A stretch of DNA of 64,000 bases from Candidatus Gastranaerophilales bacterium (lineage in GTDB: Bacteria > Cyanobacteriota > Vampirovibrionia > Gastranaerophilales > Gastranaerophilaceae), in contig CAJUJH010000003.1 of the NCBI GenBank assembly GCA_910586855.1, forward strand, positions 62,001-126,000, written 5' to 3'. Numbering within the stretch: position 1 is the first letter of the stretch; the number at the start of each line of letters is the position of its first letter. The notes under the pieces were generated by a model that did not search any database, was not told the origin of the DNA, and was given only the letters and a program-made list of their open reading frames with translations. A program made the translations under genes and the position numbers. Below, one piece after another: positions 53,075 to 62,260 of the stretch.

Positions 53075-53809
53075 TCATTTTATTATCTTCTTTAATTCTC
53101 TTAATAGTTTATTATAAAAACGTCTGGCTGCAAGGGTTTTCATATATTTAAGCTCTTGTACCCAATTCCCTTCTCTGTTTATTCTTTCAAATTTCATATC
53201 AGAAGTTAAATCTATCATATGCACGTTTGAAATTTCAGTTTCAACCTTTGTTTTTGACTGGTTTATCACAATAATATCAAAACTGTCATTTTTCCTATAT
53301 TTTTTCACAGTCTCTGCCAAATCCTTTAAACAGAAAGTTTCAGGCACCTCAAACGTTGCAATTAAAAAATAAACATGTCTTTTATCATTAAGATATTCAA
53401 GCAAATTCCTTATCCTATTTGAATATCGCACCCTAAATTCTTCATACGTTAAATTGCCGTCATGGAAAAATTCAATATTATATTTTTTATTGATATAATA
53501 ATTCTTATTTTTATCAAAAATTATATCGTCAAAAAAATCTTCAAACCCGGCTTTAAGTAAATTCACATTACCATACAAATCGCTGAATAATAAATCAAAA
53601 GGACATGTTTTCTCACCGTAAAATTTTTTGGGTTTCAACCTGCCCAAAGCAACAATAACTCTTGGCAGACAATAGGTCCCAAATGGAATTATAATGTATT
53701 TCCCGCTTATTTTTCTGTAATAATGTCTATCAAGCCCCTCAAGCAAAATGTTCCATTTCTTAAATAAAAAAGGAACGTTTTTTAAAATCCTTGAAATAAA
53801 AAATCTCAT
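53075..53809 (-). CDS. DUF1796-type putative cysteine peptidase
   Basis: The 244-aa protein has the GTYCLPRVIVALGRLKP and CPFDLLFSD blocks that I associate with the DUF1796 family (putative papain-like cysteine peptidases found in glycan and capsule loci). A FFHDGNLTYEEF segment and a VYFLIATFE strand follow. A catalytic Cys (residue about 50) with His is plausible. No glycan cluster is adjacent. It ends at the shared terminator with serA and is divergent from the Xre gene at 53921. Confidence 0.6.
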   Translation of the reverse strand: MRFFISRILKNVPFLFKKWNILLEGLDRHYYRKISGKYIIIPFGTYCLPRVIVALGRLKPKKFYGEKTCPFDLLFSDLYGNVNLLKAGFEDFFDDIIFDKNKNYYINKKYNIEFFHDGNLTYEEFRVRYSNRIRNLLEYLNDKRHVYFLIATFEVPETFCLKDLAETVKKYRKNDSFDIIVINQSKTKVETEISNVHMIDLTSDMKFERINREGNWVQELKYMKTLAARRFYNKLLRELKKIIK

Positions 53810-53825
53810 AAATTTTTAATTCCTC

Positions 53826-53885
53826 TATGATAAATTCTTGTTGATTTATGAAGTTTATATCATAAATCATGATGAGTTTATCATA
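53826..53885. promoter_or_regulatory. Nested-palindrome operator
   Basis: Outer arms TATGATAAA (53826-53834) and TTTATCATA (53877-53885) enclose a perfect inner pair, TGATTTATGA (53842-53851) and TCATAAATCA (53860-53869). It lies between the DUF1796-type gene and the Xre gene, so it probably binds the Xre product and may control both. Confidence 0.65.
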
Positions 53886-53920
53886 GATATAAGATTTTAC
53901 AATTTGTAAAATTATAAAAT

Positions 53921-54127
53921 ATGGATTATGATTTAAAACATTTTGGCAAATTATTAAAACTTGAGAGAATCAAAAACGATTTATCCCAAGAAAAACTGGC
54001 CGAAAAACTCGGCGTTTCAACAAGAACCATATCTTTGATTGAATCTGGCTTGCAGCACCCTAAATTTTTTCTTGTGGTGCAAATTTCAAAAATGCTAAAA
54101 TTTGATATAAATACACTAATTAAATAA
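53921..54127 (+). CDS. Xre-family regulator D
   Basis: The 68-aa single-domain repressor has GKLLKLERIKNDLSQEKLAE and a recognition helix near VSTRTISLIESGLQHP. It lies 35 bases after a nested palindrome that is its likely operator. It is followed, 41 bases later, by the MlaE-type transporter genes, which it might also affect by read-through. Confidence 0.8.
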   Translation: MDYDLKHFGKLLKLERIKNDLSQEKLAEKLGVSTRTISLIESGLQHPKFFLVVQISKMLKFDINTLIK

Positions 54128-54168
54128 CTTTTTTGCAAAAAAACTTTACTTAATATATCATTAAAGTA

Positions 54169-54966
54169 ATGATTAACGTTAAAGATACATTGGTATTTCA
54201 GGGGCTTTATTATATTACAAGGGAGCTAAAAGATTTTCTTATTACCCTTGGAAATATTGGCTATGATTTTACAAAAGTGCTTTTTTATATATTAAGACTG
54301 AGAGTTAATTTAAAAGCATTAATTGAGCAATCTTCACGTTTTGCTGTAGATAGTCTGCCGATTACTTTAACAATTGTCGGCATGACAAGCATTATTATTT
54401 CAATGCAAATAGCGCCGGAACTTGCAAAACAAGGAGCTGAAAACTATATAGGAATGCTCTCCGCCCTTGTTATGATTAGAGAACTGGCTTCCATTATGGC
54501 AGGTTTTGCAATAATTTCAATGATAGGTTCATCCTTTGCTTCAGAGCTTGCCTCAATGTCTGTTAGCGAACAAATAGATGCTATGCGGGTTTTAAGAGTT
54601 GACCCTGTTGAATATTTAATTGTGCCAAGGTTTTTAGCTGGAGTAATCATGATGCCCGTTGTTTTCATTGTGGCATCTTTTACCGGGCTTCTTTGCGCAG
54701 GGTACGTTTCAAAACTTACAGCGGATTTAAGCCTTTTAAACTATATTGATTCACTTTGGCGCGGGCTTTATGTCAGAGATATAATGATAGCCCTTCTAAA
54801 ATCAGCATTTTTTGGCGGTACAATTGCTCTAATCAGCTGCTCAAGCGGATATTCAACAAGAGGCGGCGCCAAAGAAGTAGGTGAATCCACAACCCGTGCT
54901 GTTGTATGGTCTTTTCTTGCAATAGCAATTTGGGACTATATCTTTGCGGCTTTGTTTTATTTATAA
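54169..54966 (+). CDS. mlaE: MlaE-type ABC lipid transporter permease
   Basis: The 265-aa protein has five or six membrane segments. Its FAVDSLPITLTIVGMTSIIIS and LVMIRELASIMAGFAIISMI stretches and the loop SEQIDAMRVLRVDPVEYLIVPR are the diagnostic core of the MlaE/TGD1 family. With MlaF and MlaD next door it forms the inner-membrane complex that moves phospholipid between inner and outer membranes. This implies a double-membrane cell. Cyanobacteria have an equivalent set. Confidence 0.92.
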   Translation: MINVKDTLVFQGLYYITRELKDFLITLGNIGYDFTKVLFYILRLRVNLKALIEQSSRFAVDSLPITLTIVGMTSIIISMQIAPELAKQGAENYIGMLSALVMIRELASIMAGFAIISMIGSSFASELASMSVSEQIDAMRVLRVDPVEYLIVPRFLAGVIMMPVVFIVASFTGLLCAGYVSKLTADLSLLNYIDSLWRGLYVRDIMIALLKSAFFGGTIALISCSSGYSTRGGAKEVGESTTRAVVWSFLAIAIWDYIFAALFYL

Positions 54967-55039
54967 TTTAAAAAGCAGATTTTAATATGTCTCCTGCAAT
55001 ATCTAAAAAATCCTAAATATAAACTTTCAGGGAAATAAA

Positions 55040-55768
55040 ATGACCATAAAAGTACAAAATTTAACAAAAACATTTGATAATAAAAAGGTTTTAGATAACA
55101 TAAGTTTTTCTGTTGAAGACGGCGAGACTCTTGGTGTTGCGGGATTTTCAGGAAGCGGCAAATCTACCCTTTTAAAAATTATTAGCAAATTATTATCAGC
55201 AGATTCAGGAAAAATTGAAACCACCAGAAATTCTGACATCGCAATGACCTTTCAATATTCAGCCCTTTTTGATTTTTTAGATGTTTATCATAATATAGCT
55301 TTTCCCTTGCTTGAAAGGCGGGAATTTAAAGGAAAGTATAATAAAGAGGAACTCAAAAAAATTGTTGCACAAAAATTAAAAATTGTAGGCTTGCAAGGGA
55401 TAGAAAACAAGTTCCCATCCGAACTTTCAGGCGGTATGCAAAAACGTGTAGGGTTTGCACGCGCAATTGTTACAAACCCTAAAATAATTCTTTATGATGA
55501 ACCCACAGCAGGTTTAGACCCCGTTTCATCTACTTTAATTGAAGACTATATTAATCAATTAAAAAAAGAACTTAATGCAAGCTGTATTGTTGTAACCCAT
55601 CAAATGTCAACAATAACAAGGGCATGCGATAAGGTAATACTTTTATATGAAGGAAAAATTGTCTTTAAAGGCACCACAGAAGAATTTTTAAAAGGAGATA
55701 ACCCTTATACAAGACAATTTATCACAGCTTCCATTGAAGGACCTATGGAAATTAAATCAACCACATAA
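55040..55768 (+). CDS. mlaF: MlaF-type ABC transporter ATPase
   Basis: The 242-aa ATPase has Walker A GFSGSGKST, a Q-loop in FQYSALFDFLDV, signature LSGGMQKRVGFARAI, Walker B IILYDEPTAGLDP and the H-loop VVTHQM. The LDPVSS wording after Walker B matches MlaF. It powers the MlaE permease. It starts 73 bases after mlaE. Confidence 0.93.
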   Translation: MTIKVQNLTKTFDNKKVLDNISFSVEDGETLGVAGFSGSGKSTLLKIISKLLSADSGKIETTRNSDIAMTFQYSALFDFLDVYHNIAFPLLERREFKGKYNKEELKKIVAQKLKIVGLQGIENKFPSELSGGMQKRVGFARAIVTNPKIILYDEPTAGLDPVSSTLIEDYINQLKKELNASCIVVTHQMSTITRACDKVILLYEGKIVFKGTTEEFLKGDNPYTRQFITASIEGPMEIKSTT

Positions 55769-55826
55769 TTTTTTTTACTGTATAATTAATAATATAAAGC
55801 TAAAAGAAAAGCTTGAAGGAAGAAGA

Positions 55827-57194
55827 TTGGAAAATTCGGATAGAAAAACTTCATCATCCCTAAAGGTTGGAATCCTAACGGTAGTTGCCCTTATGATTCT
55901 TATCTTTACCGTGCTTTGGATTAAAGGAAGAACGCTTTCTGCAGGGGAAAGGATTGAAGTTGTATTCCATGATGTTAACGGTATAAGACCGGGTTCAGGC
56001 GTTCAGATGATGGGGCTTAGAATCGGTCAGATTGAAGAAATCACCCCTGTTATAAACGGCAAAGACAGTTATGTTAAAGTAAAATTTGTTATAACAGAAA
56101 AAGATGTTGAAATCCCAACAGCTTCAACCATTTCTATTCAGCAATCAGGGCTTATAGGGGAACAATTTTTGGAAGTTATGCCTCCAAAAGCAAAGACTGC
56201 ATATATTGAAACCTCAAAATCCAAAACCTCTATTAAAGACGGTAATTTAGTCTTTATGAAGATTGATAATGAATTAAAAGCAGTAGGAAAAATTGAAAAG
56301 GCGGAAGTACTGCCGCTCTCTGCTGCCCCAATTGAATATAGAGCAAGATTTAAAACACCTCATGCTCTAAAATTGGATTTTATAATTGATATGCCAGGAC
56401 TTACTTTAGACCCTTCAAATATTGATGCAAAATTTGTAAATAACCAAATTATATTCTTCTTAAGAAACGGTGAAGATATTATAATTCCAAAAACAGGTTC
56501 TCCATATACAGTAATTGAGCCTATGAGGATAAGCGATTTTCTTGAATTACAATATAAATCAGCTCAAGGATTAGCTGAAACAAATGAAAAAATTACGCAA
56601 ATTTTATCAGATGAATTTATTTATCAAATCAAAGATTCTGTTGAAAATATTAATAAATTAACTGCAAAAGCAACAGGCACAATGGATAAAGCAGATATGC
56701 TTTTAGATTCATCAAAGGATGAATTAACAACTATTTTAAGCCAGTCAAACGTTTTGATAAGAAAATTATCCGTGCTATCCGATAACATAAACGATATAGC
56801 ATCAAATAAAGAATTACAACAAAATCTCAGCACCACAATGGCATCAGTTGGCAAGTTGTCAAATAATTTAAATACCATAATTGAAGATAAAAGCACAAAA
56901 GAAATTATCACAAACCTTAATCAAATTTCAAAAAATTTGTCAGATATCTCAACCTATGTTAACGAATTTACAGATGATGAAAATGTTAAAAAGGATTTAA
57001 AATCAACCCTTTCAGGCTTAAATCAGGCAATCGGAGAAATCAATAAAAGCTTAGTTAAAACAAATTCAATGTGTGAAACCGATAAATTATCAGTATCGGG
57101 CGCACTTTCAGATACCGTTGTAACAGCAAGGAATTTAAAACAATTCTCTGAAAAACTAAATAAAAGATTTCTTCTTTTTAGATTAATGTTTTAA
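55827..57194 (+). CDS. mlaD: MlaD/TGD2-type MCE-domain protein
   Basis: The product is anchored by one N-terminal helix (LKVGILTVVALMILIFTVLW) followed by an MCE domain (IEVVFHDVNGIRPGSGVQMM, LRIGQIEEI, SGLIGEQFLEV) and a long helical tail of about 200 residues with coiled-coil character. I chose TTG 55827 (about 455 aa) because GAAGGAAGA lies just upstream and the longer frame overlaps mlaF; the start is not certain. MCE proteins form hexameric rings that ferry lipid from the permease. The tail is longer than in E. coli MlaD and closer in plan to plant/cyanobacterial TGD2. Confidence 0.88.
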   Translation: MENSDRKTSSSLKVGILTVVALMILIFTVLWIKGRTLSAGERIEVVFHDVNGIRPGSGVQMMGLRIGQIEEITPVINGKDSYVKVKFVITEKDVEIPTASTISIQQSGLIGEQFLEVMPPKAKTAYIETSKSKTSIKDGNLVFMKIDNELKAVGKIEKAEVLPLSAAPIEYRARFKTPHALKLDFIIDMPGLTLDPSNIDAKFVNNQIIFFLRNGEDIIIPKTGSPYTVIEPMRISDFLELQYKSAQGLAETNEKITQILSDEFIYQIKDSVENINKLTAKATGTMDKADMLLDSSKDELTTILSQSNVLIRKLSVLSDNINDIASNKELQQNLSTTMASVGKLSNNLNTIIEDKSTKEIITNLNQISKNLSDISTYVNEFTDDENVKKDLKSTLSGLNQAIGEINKSLVKTNSMCETDKLSVSGALSDTVVTARNLKQFSEKLNKRFLLFRLMF

Positions 57195-57239
57195 TAAAAT
57201 GACACCTGATAAAACACCTTTTTAAGGATGTTCCATTTT

Positions 57240-58373
57240 ATGAAAGATTTTATGAAAAATTTTAAGGAAAAAATAACCGGCTTTCATTATAAAAAACCTT
57301 TAAGTTTTCTTGATTTGCCTTTATTTTTAATACTTTTAATCCCATCAGTTTTTTATTCTTTCATAATAATATTTAAAAATATTCTCTATACAATAGGGCT
57401 TTTAAAAGAAGGTAAGGCAAAAGCCAAAATAATCTGTGTAGGAAACCTTACAACTGGCGGGGTAGGTAAAACCCCAATCGTTATTGAATTTTGCAAATAT
57501 TTATCCAAAAAAGGCAAAAAAGTTTCCTCTCTAAGCAGAGGCTACGGCGGGAAACTAAAAGGGATAAATATTATAAAAGATTTTAACAACGGTATTTTAA
57601 TTGACAATGCAAACCTTACAGGAGATGAAGTACAGCTAATTGCTAAAAACAGCACACCCGAAGCAGATTATGCGGTTGTAACATCTTCAAACAGGTTAAA
57701 AGGCGCAAATTATGCAGCAAAAAACCTGAATGTCGAAATAATTATTATGGATGACGGGTTTTCAAATAGAAAAATTAAAAAAGACTTAACTCTGCTTCTT
57801 TTTGACAGCAAAAAGTTTATCGGAAACGGCTTTTTACTTCCTCTTGGAGCCTTAAGAGAACCTTTAGTGGAAATTAAAAGAGCAGACGGTATAGTATTAA
57901 TTGATAAAGAAAGTCTTGACCCTGCCGCACTTCAAAAAACTGCGGACTATCTTAATAAAAAGTTCAAAAAACCTGTTTATATTTCAAAATTTGGAATTGA
58001 TTATTTTTATAATATAAAAACAGGCGAAAAAATAGAAAACCATACTATAAAAGATGTTTACGGATTTTCCGCAATAGGAAGCCCAAAACAATTCTATAAT
58101 TACCTAAAACCATTTAATTTACTTGGTGAAAAAAGTTTTAACGACCATTATTTATATACCGAATCCGATATTCAAAATATTACAGTTGAAGCATTAAAAA
58201 AAGGTGCAAAATTCATCATAACAACAGAAAAAGATGCTGTAAAAATTAAAGATTTTATCCATAATTATCAAAACGATAAAACCCCTAAATCACAACCTGA
58301 AATAAAAATACTTGCTATGAAACTAAAGGCGGAACTTGATATTGAATCTATTTTAAAAAATTCAAATATATAG
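57240..58373 (+). CDS. lpxK: Tetraacyldisaccharide 4'-kinase LpxK
   Basis: The roughly 377-aa inner-membrane protein phosphorylates the lipid A precursor at the 4' position. One N-terminal membrane helix (LPLFLILLIPSVFYSFIIIF) is followed by the P-loop block VGNLTTGGVGKTPIVIEF, SRGYGGKLKGI, GDEVQLIAKN and DDGFSNRKI. ATG 57240 is preferred to the ATG at 57228, which abuts the AAGG box. Its presence implies the cell makes lipid A, consistent with the Mla genes upstream and porin downstream. Confidence 0.93.
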   Translation: MKDFMKNFKEKITGFHYKKPLSFLDLPLFLILLIPSVFYSFIIIFKNILYTIGLLKEGKAKAKIICVGNLTTGGVGKTPIVIEFCKYLSKKGKKVSSLSRGYGGKLKGINIIKDFNNGILIDNANLTGDEVQLIAKNSTPEADYAVVTSSNRLKGANYAAKNLNVEIIIMDDGFSNRKIKKDLTLLLFDSKKFIGNGFLLPLGALREPLVEIKRADGIVLIDKESLDPAALQKTADYLNKKFKKPVYISKFGIDYFYNIKTGEKIENHTIKDVYGFSAIGSPKQFYNYLKPFNLLGEKSFNDHYLYTESDIQNITVEALKKGAKFIITTEKDAVKIKDFIHNYQNDKTPKSQPEIKILAMKLKAELDIESILKNSNI

Positions 58374-58374
58374 T

Positions 58375-59433
58375 TTATATCATCACCTGTGTTAAAAAAC
58401 GAACAGAATTTGTATCATTATTCAGCCCCGGATTTTTCGTATATGTATAATCAAGCCCAAATCTTAAACGTTCTTTAAATATGTAATAATTAAACCCTGC
58501 AGTGTATTTTTGTATGGTGCTATCTGCACTTTTTGTATTTGAATCAAACACATCATATCTTACAGCCGCCTGTAATTTATCAGTTAAATTATATGCAGCT
58601 GTTGTATAAAATCCCTGCTGCTTATTTTTATTATATTCTGAAGCATTTGACCCGTTCGCATAAGCATATTCAGCATTTAATAAAATTTTCTTATTCTGCC
58701 ATTCAATACCTGCACCGTACACGCCATACCCGTTATCCAAAACCCCGATATCAGCTCCTGCACCTATTTTTAAATCCCTTAAGATATGAGATTCCTTATA
58801 AAATGGCTTGTAGTTAACCCAGGCTGCAAATTCCGCCCCCTCCGTTATATTCTGCATATATCTTGTTGCTGAATATCCTCCTGCACTAAATTCTAAACCA
58901 TCAAACCTGCCTGTATATTTTATACCCAAAGCTCTTGCATCATTAAAATTTTCACCTATCTGTGCTCTGTTTGAAAACATAAGCTTATACGTGCTTTTAG
59001 AGCCCTCAAACCCAAACGGCACCCTTGCATTGCCAATTAAAAACTTGTGATTTTCATTTATGTTTTTCTCAAAATAAACATCGGATAATTTCCCTAAAAA
59101 CTTATGGTGAAACCCGTCCACATTTCTTGTAAAGTTCGAAACCACTCTTATTTTATTTTTTGATTCGCCAAATTTAACTTCACCCCCGCCTTCAAGCACA
59201 AATGGGTATTTAAAACTATCTTTTTCATCCGATATATCGGCTTCATACACCCCTCTGAAATTTAAAACGGGTGAAAATTCATCAACAACAGAATTTTTAA
59301 ATAAAACTTTTTTAGCTTCATATGGATTAATTTCAAATTCAATACTATCCGCAAGCCTTATCTCTTCTTCTATTGAAAATGAGGAGCCTGTTGAAACTAA
59401 AAATATAAAGATTAGTATTAAAATCTTTCTCAT
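58375..59433 (-). CDS. Outer-membrane porin (OprP-like beta-barrel)
   Basis: The 352-aa protein has a signal peptide (MRKILILIFIFLVSTGSSFS). The mature chain is made of alternating hydrophobic/polar strands with aromatic ends, for example NGYGVYGAGIEWQNKKILL and KLQAAVRYDVFDSN, and ends in a typical barrel strand (VRFLTQVMI). GNARVPFGFEG and ALGIKYTGRFDGLEFSAGG suggest the phosphate-selective porin group. I chose ATG 59433 because a TTGTCA-17-TATGAT promoter ends ten bases before it. It shares its -35 region with the divergent rimP promoter. Confidence 0.85.
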   Translation of the reverse strand: MRKILILIFIFLVSTGSSFSIEEEIRLADSIEFEINPYEAKKVLFKNSVVDEFSPVLNFRGVYEADISDEKDSFKYPFVLEGGGEVKFGESKNKIRVVSNFTRNVDGFHHKFLGKLSDVYFEKNINENHKFLIGNARVPFGFEGSKSTYKLMFSNRAQIGENFNDARALGIKYTGRFDGLEFSAGGYSATRYMQNITEGAEFAAWVNYKPFYKESHILRDLKIGAGADIGVLDNGYGVYGAGIEWQNKKILLNAEYAYANGSNASEYNKNKQQGFYTTAAYNLTDKLQAAVRYDVFDSNTKSADSTIQKYTAGFNYYIFKERLRFGLDYTYTKNPGLNNDTNSVRFLTQVMI

Positions 59434-59443
59434 AAAGGATTTT

Positions 59444-59495
59444 ATCATACCAAAAAATTTTATAAATGACAAAATTTAATACTTTGTGTTATACT
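59444..59495. promoter_or_regulatory. Overlapping divergent promoters, porin and rimP-nusA
   Basis: On the minus strand TTGTCA (59467-59472), 17 bases and TATGAT (59444-59449) drive the porin. On the plus strand ATGACA (59466-59471), 18 bases and TATACT (59490-59495) drive rimP-nusA. The two -35 boxes are the same DNA, so polymerase binding to one should block the other. Confidence 0.6.
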
Positions 59496-59563
59496 AAATT
59501 TATGATTTTGAAGCCATTTCTTAAAAACTTTAAAATCATAAAGAACAATTTTGCACTTTGATT

Positions 59564-59593
59564 AAAGAGCGGCACTTGACACCGCTCTTTTTT
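59564..59593 (+). terminator. Intrinsic terminator in the rimP-nusA leader
   Basis: AAAGAGCGG/CCGCTCTTT form a 9-bp stem with a nine-base loop and a run of T (59588-59593). It lies between the plus-strand promoter and the rimP ribosome binding site (AAAGGAG, 59594-59600), so the operon must be read through it. Confidence 0.8.
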
Positions 59594-59610
59594 AAAGGAG
59601 ACCAAACAAG

Positions 59611-60105
59611 ATGACACAGCAGTTTAATAAAAAACAGGTAATTGAAAAAATTATGCCTGTCATAGAAAACACCGCAATGCGCCATAATTTAATTCCTCTT
59701 GAGGTTTCTTTTGAAAAAGAGAATGGACACTGGTTTTTAAGAATTTTTATTTATTCAACTGACCACCCGGTTAACCACAACGATTGCGAACATATGACAC
59801 GAGGATTAGGGGATTTATTGGATGAACTTATTCCGTTTAAATATTATCTTGAAGTATCATCGCCAGGCTTAGAAAGGCGCTTAAAATCGCCAAAAGAATA
59901 TTTAATTTTCAAAGGACATAATATTGTTGTAAAAGTAAAAGAACCTATTGAAGAAAAATACCCGAAAAAATTTAACGCTAAACTTTTAGACTATAATGAA
60001 GGACTTGGCGTAAAAATCTTAACCGAAGATACAAATAAAGAGTACACAATTCAATTAGACAATATATTTTCAATAAGATTGAATGATATAGATTTTAAAG
60101 ACTAA
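59611..60105 (+). CDS. rimP: Ribosome maturation factor RimP
   Basis: The 164-aa protein acts in 30S maturation. It has the N-terminal domain with PLEVSFEKENGHWFLRIFI and LEVSSPGLERRLKSPKEY, the RimP signature, and a C-terminal Sm-like beta domain. It is followed by nusA, the standard order. Slightly longer than the E. coli protein. Confidence 0.94.
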   Translation: MTQQFNKKQVIEKIMPVIENTAMRHNLIPLEVSFEKENGHWFLRIFIYSTDHPVNHNDCEHMTRGLGDLLDELIPFKYYLEVSSPGLERRLKSPKEYLIFKGHNIVVKVKEPIEEKYPKKFNAKLLDYNEGLGVKILTEDTNKEYTIQLDNIFSIRLNDIDFKD

Positions 60106-60122
60106 TATAAGGAGAAAAAGAT

Positions 60123-61319
60123 ATGATAAAGATTGGAACTGCATTATTTGAAGCAGCAGAACAATTAGAAAGAGAAAAAGGAATTTCAAAAGATGTTTTG
60201 GTTTCATCTCTTTGCGATGCTTTAGTTGCAGGATATAAAAAACATATTAAAGATAAAGATGCAGAAAACGTTGAAGCAATTTTAGATGAAACTGCGGGTG
60301 AAATCGGCGTATTTAGAACAAAAGTTGTAGTTGAAGAAGTAGAAAATCCTGATACGCAGATTTCACTTGAAGATGCTAAAGAAATTGACGATGAAGTTGA
60401 AATTGACGATGAAGTAAAAATTGAAGTAACCCCTGAAAACTTCGGCAGAATCGCTGCCCAGAGTGCAAAACAGGTTATAACCCAAAGAATAAGAGAAGCT
60501 GAACGCAAAATGGTTTTAGATGAATTTTTATCTAAAAAAGGTACTCTTATTACAGGTATCGTTCAAAGAAAAGATGAACGTAATAATGTTATTGTAAATA
60601 TCGGAAAAACCGATGCCGTTATGCCGACAAAAGAACAAATCCCGGGTGAATATTATAAACCCGGAAACAGAATAAGAGTTTTCGTACTAAATGTTAAAGA
60701 AACAACCAGATTGCCTCAAGTAATAGTATCTCAAGCTCACAGCGAAATTGTAAGAGAATTATTTGAACTTGAAGTACCTGAAATTGAAGATGGTATTGTT
60801 GAAATTAAATCAATCGCACGTGAAGCAGGTTTTAGAACAAAACTTGCAGTATGGTCAAACGACCCTTCCGTTGATTCAGTTGGCGCTTGTATCGGACCAA
60901 GAGGTTCAAGAATCCAAACCATTGTCGGCGAATTAAAAAATGAAAAGATTGATATCGTAAGATACTCTCTAGACCCTGTTGAATACATTGTAAATGCTCT
61001 TTCTCCGGCAAGAATCATCTCTGTTGATATTTTAGCTGATGAAGAAAACAAAAAAGAAGCATTTGTTATCGTTCCTGATGACCAATTATCCCTTGCAATC
61101 GGACGCGAAGGACAAAACGTACGTCTTGCACACAGATTAACAGGCTGGAAAATAGATATTAAGAGCGAATCTCAAGCAGCTCAAATGGAAAGACAAGCTC
61201 CTGTTGAAGCCGCACCTGAAGCTGCAGAAGTAGTGGAAGTTGAAACTGAAGGCAGCACAGCTGAAGAAATTATTGAAACTGCTGAAACAGAAGCTGCTGC
61301 AGAAACAGTGGAAGAATAA
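60123..61319 (+). CDS. nusA: Transcription elongation/termination factor NusA
   Basis: The 398-aa protein has an N-terminal RNA polymerase-binding domain, an S1 domain (TLITGIVQRKDERNNVIVNI), and two KH domains (with GACIGPRGSRIQTIVGEL and LAIGREGQNVRLAHRLTGW). A Glu/Ala-rich acidic tail of about 45 residues follows in place of the E. coli acidic repeats. It enhances hairpin-dependent pausing and termination. The terminator in its own leader makes autoregulation plausible. infB, the usual next gene, is replaced by a formyltransferase. Confidence 0.96.
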   Translation: MIKIGTALFEAAEQLEREKGISKDVLVSSLCDALVAGYKKHIKDKDAENVEAILDETAGEIGVFRTKVVVEEVENPDTQISLEDAKEIDDEVEIDDEVKIEVTPENFGRIAAQSAKQVITQRIREAERKMVLDEFLSKKGTLITGIVQRKDERNNVIVNIGKTDAVMPTKEQIPGEYYKPGNRIRVFVLNVKETTRLPQVIVSQAHSEIVRELFELEVPEIEDGIVEIKSIAREAGFRTKLAVWSNDPSVDSVGACIGPRGSRIQTIVGELKNEKIDIVRYSLDPVEYIVNALSPARIISVDILADEENKKEAFVIVPDDQLSLAIGREGQNVRLAHRLTGWKIDIKSESQAAQMERQAPVEAAPEAAEVVEVETEGSTAEEIIETAETEAAAETVEE

Positions 61320-61321
61320 CA

Positions 61322-62215
61322 ATGAATGTGGTTGTGGCAGGATATGATAAAATGCTTGCCGCCCTTATTTCAGGGGCAAAACTTAGAAACCACAATATTA
61401 TAGGCGTTTTTAGGATTGACAGGGTAAAGTATTCAAAATTTACCCTGTTTTTTAAAGACATTTTTACCCCATCAGTTGATTATTCATTCATAAAAAGTCA
61501 CAGTTTGCACGATATTAAAGCTCAAAGTGTTAATTCAAAAGAATTTATTAATAAAATTAAACGCTTAAACCCTGATATTATTCTGGTTGGCAGCTGGTCT
61601 GAAAAATTTCTAGAGCCTGTATTAAGTCTTCCAAAATACGGAATTGTTAATTGCCACCCATCGCTTTTACCTGCTCATAGAGGTGCAAACCCTTATTTTT
61701 GGGCAATTTATTCAGGTGATAAAAAAACAGGTGTCACATTCCATAAGATGGATGAAAATTTTGACTCAGGCGACATCTTAATGCAGGCATCATTTGATAT
61801 TGACCCGAATACAACAGGCGGCGCCCTTAAAAATAAAGCAGCAAAAGTAGCCGAACTTATGGTTGGCGAATTATTGGATGACCTTGAAAATAATAGAATT
61901 ATCCCGACCCCGCAGGATAAAAGCAAAGCAAGTTATGATAAATACCCATATGATGGCATTGATACAGTTGATTTTACGGAAACCGCCCAAAAAATCTATG
62001 ATAAAATAAGAGGTCTAAAGCCTTGGAGTTATTGCTCCTGTGTATTAAAAACTTCGCTGGGAGAAAGAGTCTACAGGATAAAAAGTGCAAAAATTTTGGC
62101 TGAGACTTGCAATATGGATAATTTTAACCCGGGTGATATAATAGAATCTTCTTTGGATAAAAATACATTCACCCTAAAATGCCTTGATTTGGCGGTTGAA
62201 ATAAGGGTGTTTTAA
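61322..62215 (+). CDS. Formyltransferase, methionyl-tRNA formyltransferase-like
   Basis: The 297-aa protein has the formyl-tetrahydrofolate transferase core: IVNCHPSLLPAHRGANPYFW (catalytic Asn/His), KKTGVTFHKMDENFDSGDIL (catalytic Asp), and a C-terminal Fmt_C-like part (AQKIYDKIRGLKPWSYCSCV, then NPGDIIES). Length and domain order fit Fmt, which formylates initiator Met-tRNA. The N-terminus (MNVVVAGYDKML) and ANPYFW differ from the usual Fmt wording, so a sugar- or amine-specific formyltransferase is a real alternative. It starts two bases after nusA. Confidence 0.7.
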   Translation: MNVVVAGYDKMLAALISGAKLRNHNIIGVFRIDRVKYSKFTLFFKDIFTPSVDYSFIKSHSLHDIKAQSVNSKEFINKIKRLNPDIILVGSWSEKFLEPVLSLPKYGIVNCHPSLLPAHRGANPYFWAIYSGDKKTGVTFHKMDENFDSGDILMQASFDIDPNTTGGALKNKAAKVAELMVGELLDDLENNRIIPTPQDKSKASYDKYPYDGIDTVDFTETAQKIYDKIRGLKPWSYCSCVLKTSLGERVYRIKSAKILAETCNMDNFNPGDIIESSLDKNTFTLKCLDLAVEIRVF

Positions 62216-62225
62216 GGGTTTTATA

Positions 62226-62254
62226 TTGACAAACTTATCATATAGTGATAATAT
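62226..62254 (+). promoter_or_regulatory. higBA promoter with embedded operator
   Basis: TTGACA (62226-62231), 17 bases and TAATAT (62249-62254). The spacer holds a perfect inverted repeat, TTATCA (62235-62240) and TGATAA (62246-62251), the expected site for autorepression by HigA or the HigBA complex. Confidence 0.75.
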
Positions 62255-62260
62255 GAAAAT

